Assembly (NCBI GenBank): GCA_947457255.1
Contig: CANGUZ010000015.1
Coordinates: 1-44,813 of the forward strand
Source of the DNA: Flavobacteriaceae bacterium
Lineage (GTDB): Bacteria; Bacteroidota; Bacteroidia; Flavobacteriales; Flavobacteriaceae
Reading direction: 5' to 3'
Length of the DNA stretch: 44,813 nucleotides
In this document: in pieces, positions 1-9,774 of the stretch
Position numbering within the stretch: position 1 is the stretch's first letter
Layout: every line of letters begins with the position of its first letter
Notes under the pieces: model-generated
Databases searched by the model: none
What the model was told of the DNA's origin: nothing
The model's input: only the letters and a program-made list of their open reading frames with translations
Position numbers and translations under genes: made by a program

Positions 1-132
1 AAAACTTATATTTATCAACACTATTACGTTTTCGCCATTTTTGTAATACTAACTTATGTAATAGTGCTAATTATTTTTTTTAGTTTTACAATTCTTATTA
101 TAACTATGTACTTAACTTAACCCAAAAAAAAT

Positions 133-2235
133 ATGAAAATGAAATTATTTCTAAAAAATTTACTGCTTATTGTATTTTTCTCTATTTCCTTCTTTACGGC
201 TAAAGTAAATGCCCAATCGGTAGCCAATATTAATGATATTATGTTTCAAACTTTTGGTTGGGATGTTCATCAACAAAAAATTGTTTCAGACGAAGGCGGT
301 TTATACAATTTTATTAACAATCGTGCCAGTGGATATGCAGTTGCAGGATTTAATGTATTATGGTTGCCACCACCAAGTAAGTCTACTGGAGGAGTAGGTT
401 ATATACCAACTGAATTGTTTGATTTTAGTTTAACTTCTTACGGAACGGAAGCTCAATTGAGAGCTATGTTAACAACTCTAAATACAAGTTCTCCAAGAAT
501 ACATCCTATGGCTGATATAGTTGTAAATCATCGAGGCGGAACAACTAACTGGACCGATTTTACTAACCCAACTTGGGATTGTAAATCAATTACAAGTACT
601 GATGAAGCTAATTTTAGAACAATAGTTGGGGTTAAACCTTGCGGTACTAATGACACAGGAGATGATTTTGATGGAGGAAGAGATCTAGACCATACGAATA
701 TACAAGTTCAGAATGGAGTTAAAGAGTTTTTAAATCGATTAAAAGGGTTAGGATTTGATAGTTGGAGATGGGATGTTGCTAAAGGATTTGCGCCAAGATA
801 TTTTGGCGATTATATTACTGCTTCGTCACCTTACTCTTCAGTTGGGGAATTCTGGGATGGAAATAGAAATACTTTAAAATCATGGGTTGACGGTACAGGA
901 GGAAAGTCAGCAGCATTTGATTTCGATTTGTATTATGATTTGATTGAAGCCGTTAATAATGGTAATTATGGTCGTTTAGCGGGAGGATATCCTGGATTAG
1001 CAGGTATATTTGGTTATGCAGATAAGACAGTTACTTTTGTAGATAATCACGATACCTTTGTAAAAGGTAGTATCATCACCTCAGATAATATCATGAAAGG
1101 CTATGCCTATATACTTACGCATCCTGGAGTTCCTTGTGTGTTTTTTCCTCATTATTATGGAGGTACATACAGAAAAGAAGGTGTAACGGTAGTTTATACT
1201 GCAAACGAAATCGCAATAAATAAATTAATGGCAATAAGAAAAGCAACAGGAATAAATGCTTACAGTTCGGTTGTGGTTTCTAATGCTGGAAACTTTTATT
1301 CTGCCATAATTGATAATAAAGTAGCTGTAAAAATTGGACCAGGGAACTGGGATCCAGGAGCTGGTTGGGTATTAAATACTTTTGGGACAGATTATGCTGT
1401 TTGGTCTAGATCGGCTATTAATTTTGCTCCATCAGTTGCAATTACACCAGGAGGTTCCACTTATATTTCAGGAGCGTCTCAATTAGTTACTATTACAGCA
1501 GCTGACGATAAAGCAGGAACTACAATTTATTATACTACTGACGGATCAACTCCAACTGCATCATCAACAGTATATTCTGCTCCAATTAATGTTACTTCAA
1601 CTACAACTGTAAAAGCAATTGTTAAAGATTCTGAAGGTCTGTTTTCTGGTGTAGCTTCTCAAACATATACTTTTTTAACGGTTGGAGATATTACAATTAA
1701 ATTTAAACCACCAACTTCTTGGACTGCGCCAATAAGAATTCATCATTGGGATGCTATACCTATAGCCAATTTAGCAGGTTCAACTTGGCCTGGGAAAACT
1801 ATGAATGGTCCAGACTCTAGTGGTTATTATTCATTTACTTTTAACAACATTGCCAGTACGAATATTGTGTTAACACGTGGAACGGGTTCTCCTCAAACAG
1901 CTGATATAAAAGGCGTAACTAAAGACACGTGTTATAATATGTCGAGCGGTACTTTATTAGTTGAGGATTGTACTACTTTAGGAGTAAATGATTCCGAATT
2001 TAATAATACTCAGTTAAAGCTCTATCCTAACCCAACCTCTGGAGCTTTTAAAATTAATAAAGCGGTTTCTAATCTTAGTATAATTGATGTAAGTGGCAAA
2101 GTAGTAAAACAATTTAATGGCACTTTTCAATCTGATGCAAGTTATGATATTAGTAGTTTAGTGAGAGGAATGTACTTTGTTAAATTGAAAACAATATCAG
2201 GTACAGAAACGACTCTGAAATTGTCTAAAGAATAA
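133..2235 (+). CDS. Secreted GH13 alpha-amylase with T9SS type A sorting domain
   Basis: Likely extracellular alpha-amylase cleaving alpha-1,4-glucan bonds. Residues 1-27 form a signal peptide (cleavage near NA|QS). The GH13 conserved regions are visible: DIVVNH at 128-133; WRWDVAKG at about 211-218 with nucleophile Asp214; VGEFWDG with acid/base Glu239; and FVDNHD with Asp307. After the catalytic barrel, residues about 437-515 resemble a chitobiase/beta-hexosaminidase C-terminal (CHB_HEX_C) fold with the typical YYTTDGSTP motif. Residues about 517-605 look like a starch-binding CBM25/26-type module. The last 75 residues (LYPNPTSG, then GKVVKQF and RGMYFVKL) are a T9SS type A sorting domain, so export probably runs through PorU/PorV encoded downstream. 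It stands alone: no susC/susD or other starch genes adjoin, and a strong terminator follows. Family call is firm; exact substrate is inferred. Confidence 0.93.
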   Translation: MKMKLFLKNLLLIVFFSISFFTAKVNAQSVANINDIMFQTFGWDVHQQKIVSDEGGLYNFINNRASGYAVAGFNVLWLPPPSKSTGGVGYIPTELFDFSLTSYGTEAQLRAMLTTLNTSSPRIHPMADIVVNHRGGTTNWTDFTNPTWDCKSITSTDEANFRTIVGVKPCGTNDTGDDFDGGRDLDHTNIQVQNGVKEFLNRLKGLGFDSWRWDVAKGFAPRYFGDYITASSPYSSVGEFWDGNRNTLKSWVDGTGGKSAAFDFDLYYDLIEAVNNGNYGRLAGGYPGLAGIFGYADKTVTFVDNHDTFVKGSIITSDNIMKGYAYILTHPGVPCVFFPHYYGGTYRKEGVTVVYTANEIAINKLMAIRKATGINAYSSVVVSNAGNFYSAIIDNKVAVKIGPGNWDPGAGWVLNTFGTDYAVWSRSAINFAPSVAITPGGSTYISGASQLVTITAADDKAGTTIYYTTDGSTPTASSTVYSAPINVTSTTTVKAIVKDSEGLFSGVASQTYTFLTVGDITIKFKPPTSWTAPIRIHHWDAIPIANLAGSTWPGKTMNGPDSSGYYSFTFNNIASTNIVLTRGTGSPQTADIKGVTKDTCYNMSSGTLLVEDCTTLGVNDSEFNNTQLKLYPNPTSGAFKINKAVSNLSIIDVSGKVVKQFNGTFQSDASYDISSLVRGMYFVKLKTISGTETTLKLSKE

Positions 2236-2245
2236 AAAGATAGTT

Positions 2246-2287
2246 CTTATAAAAGAGGTTGCTTATAGAAGCAACCTTTTTTATAAG
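2246..2287 (+). terminator. Rho-independent terminator after the amylase gene
   Basis: A 19-bp stem (2246-2264 with 2269-2287, one G-T pair) closes a 4-base ATAG loop, and the 3' arm contains a T run. It begins 11 bases after the amylase stop codon. The arms are nearly symmetrical, so it could work in both directions. Confidence 0.85.
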
Positions 2288-2516
2288 TTTTTTTGTAAAT
2301 TATTTATTTAAGTTTTTATAATAAATGATTCTTAAATGAAGAACACTTTAACACCATTTTTATGGTTTTTTTTATCTATTTTCGATATCGTTGTAGTAAG
2401 TTTTTAATTTTTCCATAACTATAATTTTCTCAACTTTTTAAATATTATCTAGGGTAATTATAAAATATTAAAAATTTAGGCGATACTTTTTATAAAACAA
2501 TAAACAGCAACAACTT

Positions 2517-5500
2517 ATGAGAAATAAATTACTTTTATTCTTACTTCTAAATTTATTATTAGGAACTAAAATATCAGCGAGAAATTATTATGTTAATGAA
2601 AAAGTTGAGATTAGAAATACAAGTATCAATAAGAGTAGCTCGCAAAATAAAACGATAAAAAAGAAAAAACAGTCTTTAAAATTTAATAAAAGTCTTTCAG
2701 TTTTATCACCCCCAAGTGTAGTTGCTGGAAGTTCCTGCGGACCTGGAATAGTTTCTCTTTCAGCAAGTGGAGCACCAGGTGAAACAATAGAATGGTTCAC
2801 AAGCCAAACAGCCGCAGTTCCAATTTTTATTGGAAATAACTATAATCCAAATCTTGCAACTACCACCACTTTTTATGTGCAAAGTAGATTAGGTGCTGAT
2901 ACAAGTATTCGAGTTCCTGTTGTAGGGTCTGTTTATTCGGCACCTCCTCCTGTAACATTATCCGCTTCTCCAGCTAATAATGTTGTTTCTCCTTTATGCT
3001 TAGGAACTTCTGTGACTTTTACAGCATCTGGTGGTGCTGATTTATTTGAATTTTCAGTTAATGGAGTAGTTACTCAAACCATGTCTTCTGTTAGAACGTA
3101 TACCACCAATTCATTAACTAATGGACAGACCGTTAGTGTTCGTTCACGATATGCAGTTAACTTAGATGGATCTATTACTGAAACCGCTTGGGGTACAGGT
3201 GCTTTAGAAGATAATATTCTTTCGGCTGCTTTATCTGGAAATGCAACAACTGGATATATTAATTCTTTGAAAATTAGTCCTACAGAGGATAAAATAGTAA
3301 TAGGCATGTCTGGGAAAGTTCTTAATTTTAGACGTATCATGGTATTCTTAGATACTAAACCTGGTGGGTTTAACATTTCAAATTATGGAGATGAAAACGG
3401 TTCTCTTCCTCCTGTTAGAGCATTCAATTTTTTTAATAATAATCCAAGTACTTTCGATTCTTATTTCGCTGCTGATTATTGTGTTGCAATAGCTACTGAT
3501 GCTGGAGAAACCAATTATTATGCAGATGTTATTGAATTAAGAAATCCTAATTCAATTAAAACTTATTTAGGACAAGCCGCTACCGGAGTTCCAACTTCAG
3601 TTATGGGAATTAATAAAAATAATACAGGTTCTAGCGATTATAATCTTGGTTTTGAAGTAGAGGTTTCAAAAGCATTAATTGGCTATACTACAGGGGATGT
3701 TAAGTTTTTTGCATTAACCATGCAAGACAATGATGTAAGTAATTTTAATGTGACGAATTCCTTTTTAAGTCCCGAAAGAACTAGTACTTCAGATTATGGA
3801 AATGGAGCTATTAATTATAATTTGAGAGATCCAAATCCCGTTGTAGTTGCAGAAGCCGCTTTCACACCATGTTATTCTGAAGACAGTTTAGTTATGAATT
3901 TTGTTGCTAATCCAACTGTTGCATCAGTTGGGGCTAATCAATCTAGATGTGTTTTAACTAGTAATCCTTTAGGAGGAAATACACCTACTGTAGGTACAGG
4001 TTTATGGACATTAAAATCTGGACCTGGTACGGTAACTTTTGGAGATAATACTTTTGGCAATACCACTGCAACGGTAAGTGTTAGCGGAACTTATGTTTTT
4101 ACTTGGACGATTACAAGTGGTCAGTGTACGCAATCTTTTGACGATATTAGTGTTGTTTTCAATATAACTAATCCACCAACAGGAGTTGCAAATCAGAATT
4201 TTTGTAAAATCGACAATAAAGAAGTTAGTGATTTAGTTGCAGTTGGAAACAATATTGAATGGTTTCTTAATCCTACTGGAGGCACTCCCTTGGCAGCAAA
4301 TTCAACTTTAGTTACAGATACCTATTATGCTGAACAAACCAATGCTACCACATTATGTAAAAGTATAACTCGTTTAGCGGTAGCAGTTGTCATAGATGAT
4401 CCTGTAGCTCCATCAGGTTCAGGGGCGCAAACGGTTTGTAATTCAGGAACTGTTTCTAACTTAATAGCTACTGGTACAAATATAAAGTGGTACGCAAATC
4501 CAACTGGAGGTATTGCTTTATCTACTTCTTTAGGTTTGATATCTGGCACTACTTATTATGCTTCTCAAACTGTTGGATTATGTGAAAGCGAAACTCGCTA
4601 TCCTTTAGTCGTAACCATAATTAATCCTCAAGTTCCTATAAGTAGTGGCAATCAGTCGGTTTGTTCTACAAGTCCTTTGCAAACTCTAACAGCTGTAGCA
4701 ACAGTAACAACTGGGACTATAGTTTGGTATGATGCCTTAACAAGTGGAAGTGTAGTTGCTAGCCCAACATTAAATACAGTTGGAACACGAATTTATTATG
4801 CCCAAAATACTATAGGCGTTTGTAATAGCACGTCTCGAACAGCTGTTACGCTTGAGATTAAGGATTCTCCCTTTTTAAATGTAACTACTACAAATTGTTC
4901 CCTTGATTTATTAACTTATACTGTGAATTTTAATGCTGCTAGCGGAAGTACTATTAGTAGAAGTCCATTAGTTGGAAGCATTGTTGGAAATACTATAACA
5001 GGAATTCCTGCAGGAACAGCTATTGACATTACAGCTAACAAAGGAAATGGTTGTGTAGAAGTAGTTAATGTAGCGGCACCAAATTGTAGTTGCTCACCAG
5101 TAAATAATCCTGTAAGTGGAGGAGATGAGTCGGTTTGTCAAGGACAAGCAAATCCTACTTTAACTGCAGCAGTAAATGTTGGTGAAACTATAGATTGGTA
5201 TAGCGTAAGCAGTAGTGGGAGCGTTTTATTATCAAATAGTACATCATTTACACCCCTTAATTCGTCACCTGGAGTTTATACCTATTATGCTCAAGCAAGA
5301 AAGATTGTCGATGGGTGTTTAAGTTCAGGAAGAACAGCAGTATCGTTAACTATTACTTCTCAAGCTGCACCCACAGGTTCTTCAACTCAGTCTTTTTGCG
5401 AAATTCAAAATGCTACCGTTGCAAGTTTAGTGGCAACAGGAACTTCTATAAAATGGTATCCCACAGTTTCAAGTACTACAGCATTATTATCTACTGCTTT

Positions 5501-8500
5501 ATTAGTAGATGGTGAAGATTATTTTGCAACTCAAACATCGACTACTGGACTTTTCTGTGAAAGTGTCAATAGATTAAGAGTTACAGTAAGTATTAATAAA
5601 CCATTGGCACCAACAGGCTCATCAACACAAACGTATTGCGAATCAGAAAATGCAACTGTAGCCGAATTAAATGCAACAGGAACATCTATAAAATGGTATC
5701 CAACTCTTACAAGTACTGTAGCGCTAACATCTTCGGTATTGTTAGTAGATGGCGAAGATTATTTTGCCACTCAGACAGCTATATCTGGACTTTTATGCGA
5801 GAGTGTCAATCGATTAAGAGTAACTGTAAGCATCAGTAAACCATTAGCACCAACGGGTTCAGCAACGCAGTCTTTCTGTGAATCTCAGAATGCTACAATA
5901 GCAAGTTTGTCAGCAACAGGCACCAACATAAAATGGTATTCGTCAGCTACAAGTACAACGGCATTATCAAGTACATTAGCATTAGCAAATGGAGATTATT
6001 TTGCAACCCAAACTACTGCAACTGGCTTATCATGTGAAAGTGTTACTAGATTAAGAGTTAACGTTACAATAAATCGACCATCAGCTCCATCAGGATCAGG
6101 AGCACAAACAGTATGTAATTCAGGTACAATTGCTAATTTAAATGCTACGGGAACAAACATAAAATGGTATGCAAATCCTACAGGAGGTATTGCATTAACA
6201 TCATCAATTGTTTTAATTTCAGGGACAACTTATTATGCTACTCAAACAGTTGGCTCTTGCGAGAGTGTAATACGATATCCTCTTGCAGTTACAATAATTA
6301 ATCCTCAAATTCCAATAAGTGGGGGCAATCAATCTGTTTGTGCTACAAGTCCGTTACAAACATTAACAGCTACTGCAACTGTAGTATTAGGAGCCATAGA
6401 TTGGTTTGATGCTTTAACAAATGGGAATTTAGTTGTAAGTCCAGTATTAAATACAGTTGGAAGTGTCAAATATTATGCTCAGAACAAAATAGGTAGTTGT
6501 TTTAGCACCTCACGAACAGCTGTTACTTTAGAGATAAAAGATTCACCATTTTTAAATATAACCAATAAATCTTGTTCATTAGATTTATTGACGTATTCAG
6601 TTAATTTTAATGTTGCTACTGGCAGTACCATTACTAGAAGTCCAGAAGTCGGGAGTATTGTAGGGAATAGTATAACAGGCATTCCAGCAGGTACAACAAT
6701 TGATATTAGTGCAAACAAAGGAAATGGTTGTGTAGAAGTAATCAATGTAGTGGCTCCAAACTGTAGTTGTTCATCAGTAAATAATCCAATATCAGGAGGG
6801 CCTAAATCAGTTTGTGAAGGTCAAGCAAATCCTTCATTATCAGCAGCGGTAAATACTGGAGAAGTTGTAGATTGGTACAGTGCAATAAGCGGAGGTAGTC
6901 CTTTAGTAAGTAATAGTTTAACTTATACACCTTTGAATTCTATACCAGGAGTTTATACTTTTTTTGCAGAAGCTAGAAAAACAGTTGACGGTTGTATCAG
7001 TTCTGGACGAACTCCAGTATCATTAACAATAGTTTCACAAGCTGCCCCAACAGGATCAGCAACTCAGACTTTTTGTGAATCTATAAATGCTACAGTTGCT
7101 AACTTAGTAGTAGCTGGGACTACAATTAAATGGTACGAAACATTAATTAGCACAACAGTATTATCGTCCACTTTAGCTTTAATAGATGGTAAAGATTATT
7201 ATGCTACCCAAAGTGCTACATCAGGATTGTTTTGCGAAAGCATAAACAGGTTCAAAGTCACTGTAATTATTGACAAGCCTTTACCACCAGCAGTAGTTAG
7301 TTTGATTCAGCCAACTTGTGCTGTTAATACAGGAAGTATATTATTTAGTGGCTTGCCAAATATTGGGTCTTGGATATTAACTCCTTCTGTAGGAAGTCCG
7401 GTATCTGGTTCAGGAGCGAATTATGAAATTATAAATTTATTGGCTTCAACCAATTATACTTTTAAAGTAACAAATGCAAACGGATGTACTTCAGTGTTGT
7501 CAACATCAGCAAGTATAAATGCAATTCCAGCTTTACCAGTTGTTCCAACTGCAGTAAGTGTAGTGCAACCCACTTGTGCATTGCAATCAGGGACAATAAC
7601 ATTTGCAACACAAAATGATGTGGAGTATAGTGTTGATGGAATAAATTACAAATCCACCCCTCAATTTTCAGGATTAGCTCCAAAAAGTTACACGCTATAT
7701 ATTAGAAATACCATCGATAAAACCTGTGTTACTTCATCTGCAAATGCAACAATAATTAATTCAATTCCAAATGCACCAATTGTACCAACTGCAACAAGTG
7801 TTGTACAACCAACATGTGCTGTACAATCAGGCGCTATTACTATTGCAACGCAAAGCGGAGTAGAGTATAGCATTAATGGAACAAGCTTTCAGTCAAATTC
7901 TATTTTTACGGGATTAGCACCTAATTCTTATACTTTATATGTTAGAAATCTAGGCGATACAACCTGTATTTCTAGTTCTGTATCTACTTCCACAATAAAC
8001 GCTCTTCCAACAGCGCCAACAATTCCTGCAATTACTAGTGTCATTCAGCCAACATGTTCAATTCCGACAGGAACAATAGTGGTTGCCTCACAAAATGGAG
8101 TTGAATATAGTGTTGGAAATGGTTTTCAAAATAGTCCAGAATTTGTGAATCTTGTACCAGGAAAGTATGAAATTAGTGTTCGATTTAGTAACAATACTTC
8201 TTGTATAGCTTCTGGAGCCAATCAAGTAACAATAAATTCAATTCCAGAATCTATTCAGTTTGCAATTACTGGAGATTGTGAAAATAAAAAATACGAATTA
8301 ACAGCGAATCCTATAAATAATACTAATTTTCCTAATGACGTATTTTTTGAATGGAAAGACAGTAATAGTTCTCCAATTGGTTCTGATTCAAATGTGTTAA
8401 ATGTATCAGATATACTCGCATCAACTTTAGAAAAAGAGGAATTTCCTTTAGAATATAGTTTAACGATATCTTCACCTTCAACAGGTTGTGAAACAACAAA

Positions 8501-8792
8501 TACAATAACGGTAACCTCTGTTTTTTGTGATATCCAAAAAGGAATATCGCCAGATGGAAATGGGTCTAATGACAGTTTTGATTTAAGCTTTAGGAAAGTA
8601 AAAAAACTAGAAATATTCAATAGATATGGTCTTAAGCTGTATAGTAAAATGAATTACACCAATCAGTGGGAAGGACAAACAGATAATGGAGATATTCTTC
8701 CAAGTGCCACTTACTATTATGTGATTGAATTTAATACTAATGAGGCACCATTAACAGGATGGATTTATTTAATAAGAGATAATGACAAGTAA
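2517..8792 (+). CDS. Giant Ig-like repeat surface protein with T9SS type B (gliding motility-associated) C-terminal domain
   Basis: A 2091-residue secreted protein, probably a cell-surface adhesin. It starts with a signal peptide (about 1-22) and a Lys-rich stretch. Residues about 215-420 form a non-repeat region containing FLDTKPGG, whose fold I do not recognise. From about 460 onward it is built of Cys-containing Ig-like units of about 80 residues, marked by recurring xFCESxNATVA, IKWY and YFATQT motifs. Four further 80-residue units begin near 1590, 1676, 1756 and 1836 (QPTCAxxSGTI, VEYS, SYTLYxRN). The last 85 residues (SPDGNGSND, LEIFNRYG, YYYVIEF, GWIYLIRD) match the gliding motility-associated C-terminal domain, the type B T9SS sorting signal (TIGR04131). 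The next two genes encode a PorP/SprF barrel and a PorE-like protein, the usual partners of type B cargo. Function as an adhesin is inferred; family and secretion route are well supported. Confidence 0.9.
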   Translation: MRNKLLLFLLLNLLLGTKISARNYYVNEKVEIRNTSINKSSSQNKTIKKKKQSLKFNKSLSVLSPPSVVAGSSCGPGIVSLSASGAPGETIEWFTSQTAAVPIFIGNNYNPNLATTTTFYVQSRLGADTSIRVPVVGSVYSAPPPVTLSASPANNVVSPLCLGTSVTFTASGGADLFEFSVNGVVTQTMSSVRTYTTNSLTNGQTVSVRSRYAVNLDGSITETAWGTGALEDNILSAALSGNATTGYINSLKISPTEDKIVIGMSGKVLNFRRIMVFLDTKPGGFNISNYGDENGSLPPVRAFNFFNNNPSTFDSYFAADYCVAIATDAGETNYYADVIELRNPNSIKTYLGQAATGVPTSVMGINKNNTGSSDYNLGFEVEVSKALIGYTTGDVKFFALTMQDNDVSNFNVTNSFLSPERTSTSDYGNGAINYNLRDPNPVVVAEAAFTPCYSEDSLVMNFVANPTVASVGANQSRCVLTSNPLGGNTPTVGTGLWTLKSGPGTVTFGDNTFGNTTATVSVSGTYVFTWTITSGQCTQSFDDISVVFNITNPPTGVANQNFCKIDNKEVSDLVAVGNNIEWFLNPTGGTPLAANSTLVTDTYYAEQTNATTLCKSITRLAVAVVIDDPVAPSGSGAQTVCNSGTVSNLIATGTNIKWYANPTGGIALSTSLGLISGTTYYASQTVGLCESETRYPLVVTIINPQVPISSGNQSVCSTSPLQTLTAVATVTTGTIVWYDALTSGSVVASPTLNTVGTRIYYAQNTIGVCNSTSRTAVTLEIKDSPFLNVTTTNCSLDLLTYTVNFNAASGSTISRSPLVGSIVGNTITGIPAGTAIDITANKGNGCVEVVNVAAPNCSCSPVNNPVSGGDESVCQGQANPTLTAAVNVGETIDWYSVSSSGSVLLSNSTSFTPLNSSPGVYTYYAQARKIVDGCLSSGRTAVSLTITSQAAPTGSSTQSFCEIQNATVASLVATGTSIKWYPTVSSTTALLSTALLVDGEDYFATQTSTTGLFCESVNRLRVTVSINKPLAPTGSSTQTYCESENATVAELNATGTSIKWYPTLTSTVALTSSVLLVDGEDYFATQTAISGLLCESVNRLRVTVSISKPLAPTGSATQSFCESQNATIASLSATGTNIKWYSSATSTTALSSTLALANGDYFATQTTATGLSCESVTRLRVNVTINRPSAPSGSGAQTVCNSGTIANLNATGTNIKWYANPTGGIALTSSIVLISGTTYYATQTVGSCESVIRYPLAVTIINPQIPISGGNQSVCATSPLQTLTATATVVLGAIDWFDALTNGNLVVSPVLNTVGSVKYYAQNKIGSCFSTSRTAVTLEIKDSPFLNITNKSCSLDLLTYSVNFNVATGSTITRSPEVGSIVGNSITGIPAGTTIDISANKGNGCVEVINVVAPNCSCSSVNNPISGGPKSVCEGQANPSLSAAVNTGEVVDWYSAISGGSPLVSNSLTYTPLNSIPGVYTFFAEARKTVDGCISSGRTPVSLTIVSQAAPTGSATQTFCESINATVANLVVAGTTIKWYETLISTTVLSSTLALIDGKDYYATQSATSGLFCESINRFKVTVIIDKPLPPAVVSLIQPTCAVNTGSILFSGLPNIGSWILTPSVGSPVSGSGANYEIINLLASTNYTFKVTNANGCTSVLSTSASINAIPALPVVPTAVSVVQPTCALQSGTITFATQNDVEYSVDGINYKSTPQFSGLAPKSYTLYIRNTIDKTCVTSSANATIINSIPNAPIVPTATSVVQPTCAVQSGAITIATQSGVEYSINGTSFQSNSIFTGLAPNSYTLYVRNLGDTTCISSSVSTSTINALPTAPTIPAITSVIQPTCSIPTGTIVVASQNGVEYSVGNGFQNSPEFVNLVPGKYEISVRFSNNTSCIASGANQVTINSIPESIQFAITGDCENKKYELTANPINNTNFPNDVFFEWKDSNSSPIGSDSNVLNVSDILASTLEKEEFPLEYSLTISSPSTGCETTNTITVTSVFCDIQKGISPDGNGSNDSFDLSFRKVKKLEIFNRYGLKLYSKMNYTNQWEGQTDNGDILPSATYYYVIEFNTNEAPLTGWIYLIRDNDK
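4407..5606 (+). repeat. Copy 1 of a ~400-residue duplicated block in the giant protein
   Basis: Residues 631-1030 recur at 1190-1589 with the same domain order: APSGSGAQTVCNSGT, IINPQ, SPLQTLTA, DSPFLN, ANKGNGCVEV, SGRT, then an FCE-NATVA unit. The copies stay in register at an offset of exactly 559 residues, shown by matching positions 631/1190 and 951/1510. Confidence 0.8.
5367..6083 (+). repeat. Three tandem ~240-bp Ig-like units
   Basis: Units begin at residues 951, 1031 and 1111 and end where the second large block starts at 1190 (spacings 80, 80, 79). Each opens with APTGS-TQ and carries FCE or YCE, IKWY, DYFATQT and CES-RLRV motifs. The first unit is also the end of block copy 1. Confidence 0.8.
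6084..7283 (+). repeat. Copy 2 of the ~400-residue duplicated block
   Basis: Residues 1190-1589, the second copy of the block at 631-1030. It has diverged by many scattered substitutions but shows no obvious length change across the matched motifs. Confidence 0.8.
7542..8258 (+). repeat. Tandem 80-residue C-terminal units
   Basis: Units start at residues 1676, 1756 and 1836, an exact 80-residue (240-bp) period; a more divergent first unit lies at about 1590-1675. Each has QPTC, a GTI or GAI strand, VEYS and a late Cys. They sit between the Ig-like blocks and the sorting domain. Confidence 0.75.
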
Positions 8793-8838
8793 ATTTTTAA
8801 AGTTTTTATTTCTTTTCCACTAAATAACACACAGAGAC

Positions 8839-9756
8839 ATGAACAAAATATTTTTCTTTTTCCTAATATTTCTCACAGCTTTTTTTAATGTAAATGCGCA
8901 GCAAGACCCACATTATACACAATACATGTATAATATGAATGTAATCAATCCCGCTTATGCAGGTTCAAAAGAGAATATTTCTTTAGGACTTTTATATAGA
9001 AAACAGTGGATAAATATTGATGGCGCTCCCGAGACGTTAACTTTTGCAGCACACTCACCTGTTGGTAAAAATGTAGGTTTGGGATTATCTGTAATTTCAG
9101 ATAAAATTGGGCCTATACAAGAGCAAAATGTATTCGGAGATTTTTCATATACTATAAAATTCAACGAAACACACAAGTTGGCACTCGGATTAAAAGCAGG
9201 TGCGGCTTTTCATAATGTTGGACTTCGAGACATACAGTCATCGCTTCCTGATCCATCGGAAGGCGTTTTTGGACAAGACATTAATGATGTTTCACTTAAT
9301 CTTGGTGCTGGAGCTTTTTATTATTCCGAACAATTTTATTTTGCTTTTTCTGTACCTAATATGATAAAAACAGCACATTTAGATTTTGATGGTCGAGGAT
9401 ATGGTTCAGATGTTTCTCATTATTTTATAACAACTGGATATGTTTTTAATTTGAACGAGAAATTAAAGTTCAAACCTTCAGCCATGTTAAAATCGGCTTT
9501 TAATGTAAGACCTTCTTTAGATGCTTCTGCCAATTTTTTATTTAATGAAAAATTTGAAATTGGAGCTACATATAGATTAGAAGATAGTTTTGGAGCCATG
9601 GTTAATTTTGCAATAACACCTGAATTAAGAATTGGCTATGCCTATGATCACGTAGTGTCTAATTTAAATCTAGGTACACCATCCTCACATGAATTTATGT
9701 TATTGTATGATATTTTTGTATCTAAAAAAGTATCACGTTCTCCTAGATTTTTCTAA
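8839..9756 (+). CDS. PorP/SprF family type IX secretion outer-membrane protein
   Basis: A 305-residue beta-barrel protein with a signal peptide (cleaved near NAQ at 19-21). Directly after it comes the hallmark of the PorP/SprF family, QQDPHYTQYMYN followed by NPAYAG. In this family, members encoded beside type B cargo help secrete or anchor that cargo (SprF for SprB in F. johnsoniae). The gene begins 46 bases after the giant repeat protein with no terminator between, and 18 bases before the PorE-like gene, so the three probably form one transcript. Many paralogues exist in flavobacteria; this one is more likely the cargo-specific helper than the core PorP, because gldKLMN are not nearby. Confidence 0.92.
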   Translation: MNKIFFFFLIFLTAFFNVNAQQDPHYTQYMYNMNVINPAYAGSKENISLGLLYRKQWINIDGAPETLTFAAHSPVGKNVGLGLSVISDKIGPIQEQNVFGDFSYTIKFNETHKLALGLKAGAAFHNVGLRDIQSSLPDPSEGVFGQDINDVSLNLGAGAFYYSEQFYFAFSVPNMIKTAHLDFDGRGYGSDVSHYFITTGYVFNLNEKLKFKPSAMLKSAFNVRPSLDASANFLFNEKFEIGATYRLEDSFGAMVNFAITPELRIGYAYDHVVSNLNLGTPSSHEFMLLYDIFVSKKVSRSPRFF

Positions 9757-9774
9757 TAGTAAATATAATAGTTA

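Noticed and set aside
1..132. Promoter for the amylase gene in the upstream 132 bases
   Set aside because: No TAnnTTTG box with a TTG at a suitable distance could be found. The stretch is AT-rich and holds nothing else I can support.
5367..8258. Regular 240-bp repeats considered as a CRISPR or satellite array
   Set aside because: The period equals 80 codons, the frame is open throughout, and the units diverge at the protein level like Ig-type domains. They belong to the giant protein.
8255..8620. A 121-codon open frame on the minus strand
   Set aside because: It is opposite the end of the giant repeat protein, including its type B sorting domain, and shows no domain or leader.
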